This document shows, one piece after another, positions 59,879 to 64,000 of a stretch of 64,000 nt of DNA (position 1 is its first letter; every line of letters starts with the position of its first letter). Source of the DNA: Providencia huaxiensis (GTDB lineage: Bacteria > Pseudomonadota > Gammaproteobacteria > Enterobacterales > Enterobacteriaceae); contig NZ_CP031123.2 in the NCBI RefSeq assembly GCF_002843235.3, forward strand, positions 1,364,001 through 1,428,000, written 5' to 3'. The notes beneath the pieces are model-generated. The model was not told the DNA's origin. It searched no databases and saw nothing but the letters and a program-made list of their open reading frames with translations. Made by a program: the position numbers and the translations under genes.

Positions 59879-60481
59879 ATGACCGATTACAAAGCCCCTT
59901 GGTTTTTTTCCGATGATTTAAAAAAAGAGCGACTGACTATAGTTGCTGAAGAACTACTAAAAGTCCTTGATAATACTTACATGCAGTTATCTACACCACT
60001 AGATGATAATTATACAAGAGGAACGTGTACTTTTGGTAGACAGAGACAACTTTTAATTCAACTATGCATGAGTGGTAAATTTGATTGGTTAAAATTATCA
60101 CACGCAGGAATGGATGTTACTTTTTCAATTGGTACAGTACCTGTCAGATTCTTTGCTGATGACCCTGATAATCCTCAAAAATCAGGATTTTATAGAAGAA
60201 ATCAAGTTGACCAATTATGGGAACCAGAATTAACAGCACCTACAATGCATAGATTTGTGATTGAAAAACCAGAATTTGAGGGAGAAGGTGCTAGAGTTCA
60301 TTTCATTGGTTATAATGCGTTAAATGAGATGGTTTCAAAATGGACCTATGGTGATGAAAGAGTAACAGTACTTCATTCTGAAGATAATACTCCTCCATTA
60401 TCTGTTCCTATTGATTTGGATCCTATCAGTGTTCTTACAACTGATGTGGGAAAAAGCAGTAATAGTAAAAACGAAAAATAG
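59879..60481 (+). CDS. Unknown protein paired with the XRE-ImmA gene
   Basis: This protein of about 200 residues has no signal peptide or membrane helix and looks alpha/beta. It starts MTDYKAPWFFSDDL and has a low-complexity Ser/Asn/Lys tail. I do not recognise the family. The start at 59879 is preferred over ATG 59873, because AAGAG lies 6 nt upstream of the former. The stop is 10 bp before the XRE-ImmA gene, so the two form an operon. It is a candidate toxin or effector; this is inference from pairing. Confidence 0.7.
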   Translation: MTDYKAPWFFSDDLKKERLTIVAEELLKVLDNTYMQLSTPLDDNYTRGTCTFGRQRQLLIQLCMSGKFDWLKLSHAGMDVTFSIGTVPVRFFADDPDNPQKSGFYRRNQVDQLWEPELTAPTMHRFVIEKPEFEGEGARVHFIGYNALNEMVSKWTYGDERVTVLHSEDNTPPLSVPIDLDPISVLTTDVGKSSNSKNEK

Positions 60482-60491
60482 GTGAAACAAA

Positions 60492-61607
60492 GTGTTTAAA
60501 GGCTCTAATTTACGATTGGCTCGTCTGTATCACGAGCTATCTCTTGAGCAAGTTGCTGAGCGGGTTGGTAAAACCCGCCAATACATTCAGCGCTTGGAAA
60601 CGGATGATGCATCACCAACACAAGAGCTTACAAATGAATTAGCTAATGCCTTACAGGTTAATATTGATTTTTTTTATGAAAGTAGTGATGTTCTAGTTAA
60701 CGAGGAAATCGTACATTTTAGAAAACGAAGTTCAACACGGATGTCGACTAAGCTAGCAACGTTGTCACGAGCAGAGTTGTATAGAAGGCTAATTAATATT
60801 TTTGACGAATATTTAAACTTACCTCCAGTTAAATTCCCGTCAATTAAAGTTATAACGCAAGATGATATTGAGAAGGCGGCTGAAAAGTGTCGATCTGATT
60901 GGGGATTAGGCATGGGACCCATAGAGAATATGACACGTTTAGCTGAAAAATTGGGGGCTTTTGTTACCTCTTTTGAATCTGTTTCAGATGAGGTTGATGC
61001 ACTATCAGTGCCTTTAAGTCGTCCATTTATTGTTCGAAATATGGCGAAAAGGTCTCCATGCAGGCAACGATTTGATATAGCTCATGAAGTTGGGCATTTA
61101 ATTTTGCATGAAGGTATATCTACAGGCGATAGAATAACAGAATCACAAGCGAATAGATTTGCTTCTGCACTTTTGTTACCTAGATCTTCAATGGCAAAAT
61201 ATTTTCCTCGACCAATAGGAGGAAGGATAGATTGGAAGGGGTTAAGCAATTTCAAGCTGACATGGAATGTCAGTAAAGCGGCTATAATCTATAGGGCTCA
61301 TCAGCTGTCTTTATTGACTGACGCTCAGTATAAAACTGCTTTCTTTGGGTTAAAAAGAAAAGGTGAAGCAATTGATGAGAGGGAAGATTATCTAATTGAA
61401 CATGAAAAACCAGAGTTTTTTCATAGGGCGATTAGAGTTCTTATTAATGAATTAGGTATAAGCCCCCAAGATTTAGCTAATAGGCTCAGAATTTCAGTGA
61501 ATATGCTTTCTAATTTATCTGGAGACATTTTGTTATCTGAGAAAGTCTCGCAACCGGAAGAAAGCAATGTAGTATCTCTAGCTGGGTATAGATTAAAATT
61601 CGCTTAG
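60492..61607 (+). CDS. XRE HTH fused to ImmA/IrrE metallopeptidase
   Basis: The 371-residue protein has an N-terminal XRE HTH (LRLARLYHELSLEQVAERVG, TRQYIQRLE). The ImmA/IrrE zinc peptidase motif HEVGH lies at residues 198-202, with SQANRFASALLLP downstream. A C-terminal HTH-like segment (GISPQDLANRLRISVNML) follows. Such proteins act as protease-regulators of phage immunity or as antitoxins. The start is GTG with AGGTGA upstream. It probably binds the direct repeats before its partner gene. Confidence 0.88.
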   Translation: MFKGSNLRLARLYHELSLEQVAERVGKTRQYIQRLETDDASPTQELTNELANALQVNIDFFYESSDVLVNEEIVHFRKRSSTRMSTKLATLSRAELYRRLINIFDEYLNLPPVKFPSIKVITQDDIEKAAEKCRSDWGLGMGPIENMTRLAEKLGAFVTSFESVSDEVDALSVPLSRPFIVRNMAKRSPCRQRFDIAHEVGHLILHEGISTGDRITESQANRFASALLLPRSSMAKYFPRPIGGRIDWKGLSNFKLTWNVSKAAIIYRAHQLSLLTDAQYKTAFFGLKRKGEAIDEREDYLIEHEKPEFFHRAIRVLINELGISPQDLANRLRISVNMLSNLSGDILLSEKVSQPEESNVVSLAGYRLKFA

Positions 61608-61619
61608 TTTGATTTAATA

Positions 61620-61648
61620 AAAACCGTCAAAATTTTGGCGGTTTTTTT
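61620..61648 (+). terminator. Terminator after the XRE-ImmA operon
   Basis: AAAACCGTC...GGCGGTTTT forms an 11-bp-type stem with one G-U, followed by a T7 run. Confidence 0.88.
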
Positions 61649-61769
61649 ACTCATAATTCAGCACAAACTCGCACAACTTCCACTTAAATTTACTTCCTAC
61701 CCAAACCATACCCAGCCTAACTTTCAGCGCTCCGCACACCTGCACAAATTCCCACCCCTTTTGTGTGCG

Positions 61770-61788
61770 GGCGAGGCGGGGGAGCAAG
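61770..61788. other. P2-type cos-like sequence
   Basis: GGCGAGGCGGGG begins a GC-rich block within AT-rich DNA, between the cargo and portal gene Q. The 12 bases equal the start of the P2/P4 cohesive end as I remember it. The position is where cos lies in P2. The rest of 61650-61985 shows no gene. Confidence 0.6.
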
Positions 61789-61985
61789 CGCGCGCAAAGG
61801 GGTAAAGATGAGCCGCGCTGGCTATGATGGGATTAGTCCATGAATGGCGTTATTTGCGATTATTCAGGCTGTACAGCCTAGATAAGATGTAAAATAGTTT
61901 CGGGTATGTGAAATAGGTAGAACGGCACTAAGGCCGTTCTATTAGCTTTGAAAGGGGGAACATCGGTTAATGTGAATTGAATGGT

Positions 61986-62945
61986 TTATTTATAATTCGG
62001 TTCTTTGTTCTTCGCCTGCGTCAAAAAATCCAGCAACGCATATTGTTTAAAGCGGATCACCTCAACACCTAGCATGTCATTAATTGATTTCATGCTTTCC
62101 ATCAACGGTAATAACTCATTGAACCAAAACACCATTGCGGCTTTTTCAACATCACCAAGGCTACCCGAGCCTTGCGGGATGATCCCCATCAGTTGCGGTG
62201 GTATCCGGTGCATGGCCAACAAATCATCGCGAGTGGTGTCCTTGATACCGACAAACTCATCTTTAGCGCTGATTTGGGAGAAAGGTAAAATTTGAATCCC
62301 ATCCTTGCCACCATTGGCGGCATAAACAAAGATATTTTTAAATGCCTTACCTTTACGGGCTTCGGTGAGTGATTTCTTTAATGACTCAACAGCCTTGTCG
62401 TCAGCCAAAGCCGCGGAAAGATACACCATCACACCGGCGTGACTGCCATTTTCATAATAGTTGGTCCGAAATAGGGTGGCTGAATGATTCAAGTTAGCGG
62501 AAATAAGTCCGGCCAAATAATCGGGAGTGCCATATATCTCTTGGTGAATACACGGGTTTTTCAAATGAATCACGCTATTTTTGCGGAACTCGTAGGCATC
62601 TTGGTAATTCTTCACTTGCCAGTATTGTCCCTCATTCACACCGGCACGGGTGTACTTAGCCAAGGAGGGTTTAAGCGTTAACATATCACCGAGCCAGTTA
62701 ATACGTTTTTCAAGGTATCCATTACCAAAAACCACAAAATCCTGCGCTAAGGTAGTGAAATCAGGGCGTGATAAATACGGTGTTGGTTTAAAACAACTGG
62801 TGATCACATTACGTTTAAACACTAGCGGTGATTGATGGTAGGCAGCTGACGAGGTAAACGAACGCGCAATACCAGTAAAATCAATTGGAGTTTCATACCA
62901 GCGGCCATTATGGTTGCACTCCATGCAGTCCAGCAAATCACCAAT
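61986..62945 (-). pseudogene. Q: P2-like portal protein Q, N-terminally truncated
   Basis: About 320 codons are homologous to P2 gpQ: NGRWYETPIDFTGIARS, VVFGNGYLEKR, AKYTRAGVNEGQYW, HRIPPQLMG and SLGDVEKAAMVFWFNELLPL. Gene Q proteins are usually near 344 residues; the first 25-30 are missing and the frame runs into the D gene head to head. It could start at TTG 62936 or ATG 62924 but is probably non-functional without the terminase P, which is absent. Confidence 0.85.
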
Positions 62946-64000
62946 GCCAGAGACAATTTTACGGATTGGGCAGAGGGGAATTTAGTCAAAGTTCCTGCCT
63001 TTGATTTAACGGTCGGTGGCGTGCAGCTGCTCGGCGTCAATGACCGGCTGATGTCATTAACATTAACGGATAATCGGGGTTTTGAGGCTGACACACTAGA
63101 ACTTACTATCGATGATACCGATGGCAAAATTGCGTTACCGGCGCGTGGGACTGAGATTTCCGTCTCCCTTGGCTGGCAGGGGGAAGCCTTAATACATAAA
63201 GGGGTGTATACCGTTGATGAAATTAGCCATTCAGGCCCACCCGACCAAATCACGGTAACTGCCCGTAGCGCGGACTTTCGGCAAGACTTTAACGTCAAAC
63301 GGGAATACAGCTGGCACGATATCAAAGTCCCTGATGTGGTGAGTGCAATAGCGGGGCGTTATAACCTAAAACCCGCAGTGAGCAAACAATTGATGCACAT
63401 TGAAATTGACCACGCTGACCAGACCAACGAAAGCGATATTAGCTTTTTAACGCGCATGGCTGAAATGCTCGGCGCGATAGCCACCATTAAAAATGGCAGT
63501 CTGTTATTTATCGTGCCTAATCAGGGAGTCACGCAAAGCGGCAAGCCATTGCCGGTGATAACCATTATGCGGGAAAGTGGGGATAGGCATTATTTCAGGT
63601 TAGCAGACCGTCAAGCGTACACCGGCGTACAAGCTTATTGGTTAGATTTGAACTACGGCAAACAAAAGAAAACCAGTCTAAAACGCAAGCAAAAGCCCAA
63701 AAAAGAGAAGTCGAGCAAAAAAGAGGGCGATTATATCGAGGGTGCCGAGGGTAACGTTTTTGTGATGCGACAAACCTTTAAAAACGAGCAATCCGCTAAA
63801 CGTGCCGCCGCGGCCAAGTGGTCAAAATTACAAAGGGGCGTAGCAGAATTTAATATTACGTTGGCCGAGGGGCGCGCAGACCTTTACCCTGAAATGCCCG
63901 TCACGGTAACAGGCTTTAAACCGACTATTGATAGTCACCAGTGGGTGATTAGCCGAGTGTCACACACCATTGATGGGAACGGGTTTATCACCCATTTGGA
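62910..64000 (+). CDS. D: P2-like late control protein D (3' end outside window)
   Basis: The frame is open from ATG 62910 to the window end. It shows the gpD baseplate-hub pattern: AFDLTVGGVQLL, LTLTDNRGFEADTLEL, PPRG-like ALPARGTEISVSLGW, YTVDEISHSGPPDQITV, RSADFRQDFNVKREYSWHD and DQTNESDISFLTRMAE. The first 20 or so codons overlap the Q fragment on the other strand and are not typical of gpD. The true N-terminus was therefore probably lost at the deletion junction. Confidence 0.85.
   Translation, partial: MVALHAVQQITNARDNFTDWAEGNLVKVPAFDLTVGGVQLLGVNDRLMSLTLTDNRGFEADTLELTIDDTDGKIALPARGTEISVSLGWQGEALIHKGVYTVDEISHSGPPDQITVTARSADFRQDFNVKREYSWHDIKVPDVVSAIAGRYNLKPAVSKQLMHIEIDHADQTNESDISFLTRMAEMLGAIATIKNGSLLFIVPNQGVTQSGKPLPVITIMRESGDRHYFRLADRQAYTGVQAYWLDLNYGKQKKTSLKRKQKPKKEKSSKKEGDYIEGAEGNVFVMRQTFKNEQSAKRAAAAKWSKLQRGVAEFNITLAEGRADLYPEMPVTVTGFKPTIDSHQWVISRVSHTIDGNGFITHL

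Larger units (their letters stand above)
54800..64000. mobile_element. Reduced P2-like prophage (continues past the window)
   Basis: The gene order integrase (minus), replication gene (plus), cargo, cos-like site, portal Q (minus), late-control D (plus) follows P2 prophage order. The immunity region and the genes P through U are missing. Both junctions join N-terminally truncated genes head to head. GC content and codon use rise in Q and D relative to the chromosome. The right attachment site is not in the window. Confidence 0.8.

Noticed and set aside
62822..63325. 167-codon minus-strand frame opposite gene D
   Set aside because: Antisense to a clear gpD coding region; Ser/Pro-rich shadow composition.

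Overview
The window looks like a chromosomal segment of an AT-rich member of the Morganellaceae, most probably Providencia. The E. coli-like core blocks minCDE-ycgL/ycgM/ycgN, ldhA-hslJ//ydbH-ynbE-ydbL, azoR//hrpA, ydgI, ydgH//pntAB, uspE-fnr, yhiI-rbbA-yhhJ and ahpCF are all present, in low-GC codon usage. A tyrDC-tyrP (tyrosine decarboxylase / tyrosine transporter) cassette and an MrpJ-like fimbrial regulator also fit Providencia. The species call is inference from gene content, not from a search.

Layout: 1-3.1 kb holds the 3' end of a TonB-dependent receptor (HasR-like) with its own TonB-like protein. 3.2-7.7 kb is minCDE (minus strand) facing ycgL, a lipoprotein lytic transglycosylase, ycgM and ycgN. 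7.7-10.4 kb is gene-poor, with two small genes, a decayed membrane-protein gene and a 1.4-kb AT-rich stretch. 10.44-12.06 kb is an IS3-family element with a classical A-AAA-AAG frameshift site. It sits about 230 bp upstream of a chaperone-usher fimbrial operon (12.3-17.2 kb) whose usher is frameshifted at an A8 tract. A convergent MrpJ-like repressor follows. 18-54 kb is mostly conserved metabolism and stress physiology: DJ-1 family protein, grxB, ldhA-hslJ, the YdbH/YnbE/YdbL envelope lipid bridge, azoR, hrpA, transhydrogenase, uspE, fnr, a quinone oxidoreductase, tyramine production, a YqjI-like regulator, an ABC-F ATPase, an acetyltransferase, an HlyD/RbbA/YhhJ exporter and the AhpCF peroxidase.

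54.1-64 kb is accessory DNA. An IS200 lies just past the ahpF terminator. It is followed by a reduced P2-like prophage: integrase-type arm repeats, an N-terminally truncated integrase, an N-terminally truncated primase/helicase-like protein, a GTTAC iteron array bounded by a 25-bp inverted repeat, a cargo block (PIN-domain protein; unknown protein plus XRE-ImmA/IrrE protein), a P2-type cos-like sequence, a truncated portal gene Q and the late-control gene D running off the window. Two head-to-head junctions (int/rep and Q/D) mark large deletions.

The most interesting signals are: (i) a 27-codon leader peptide with a perfect Shine-Dalgarno, a hairpin, an intrinsic terminator and a complementary antiterminator in front of the ABC-F gene, a textbook attenuator layout; (ii) the prophage cargo block with its phased direct-repeat operator, in the interval where P2-family phages carry anti-phage genes; (iii) the iteron origin plus cos on a minimal element; (iv) a near-consensus TyrR box before tyrDC; (v) the homopolymer frameshift in the fimbrial usher.
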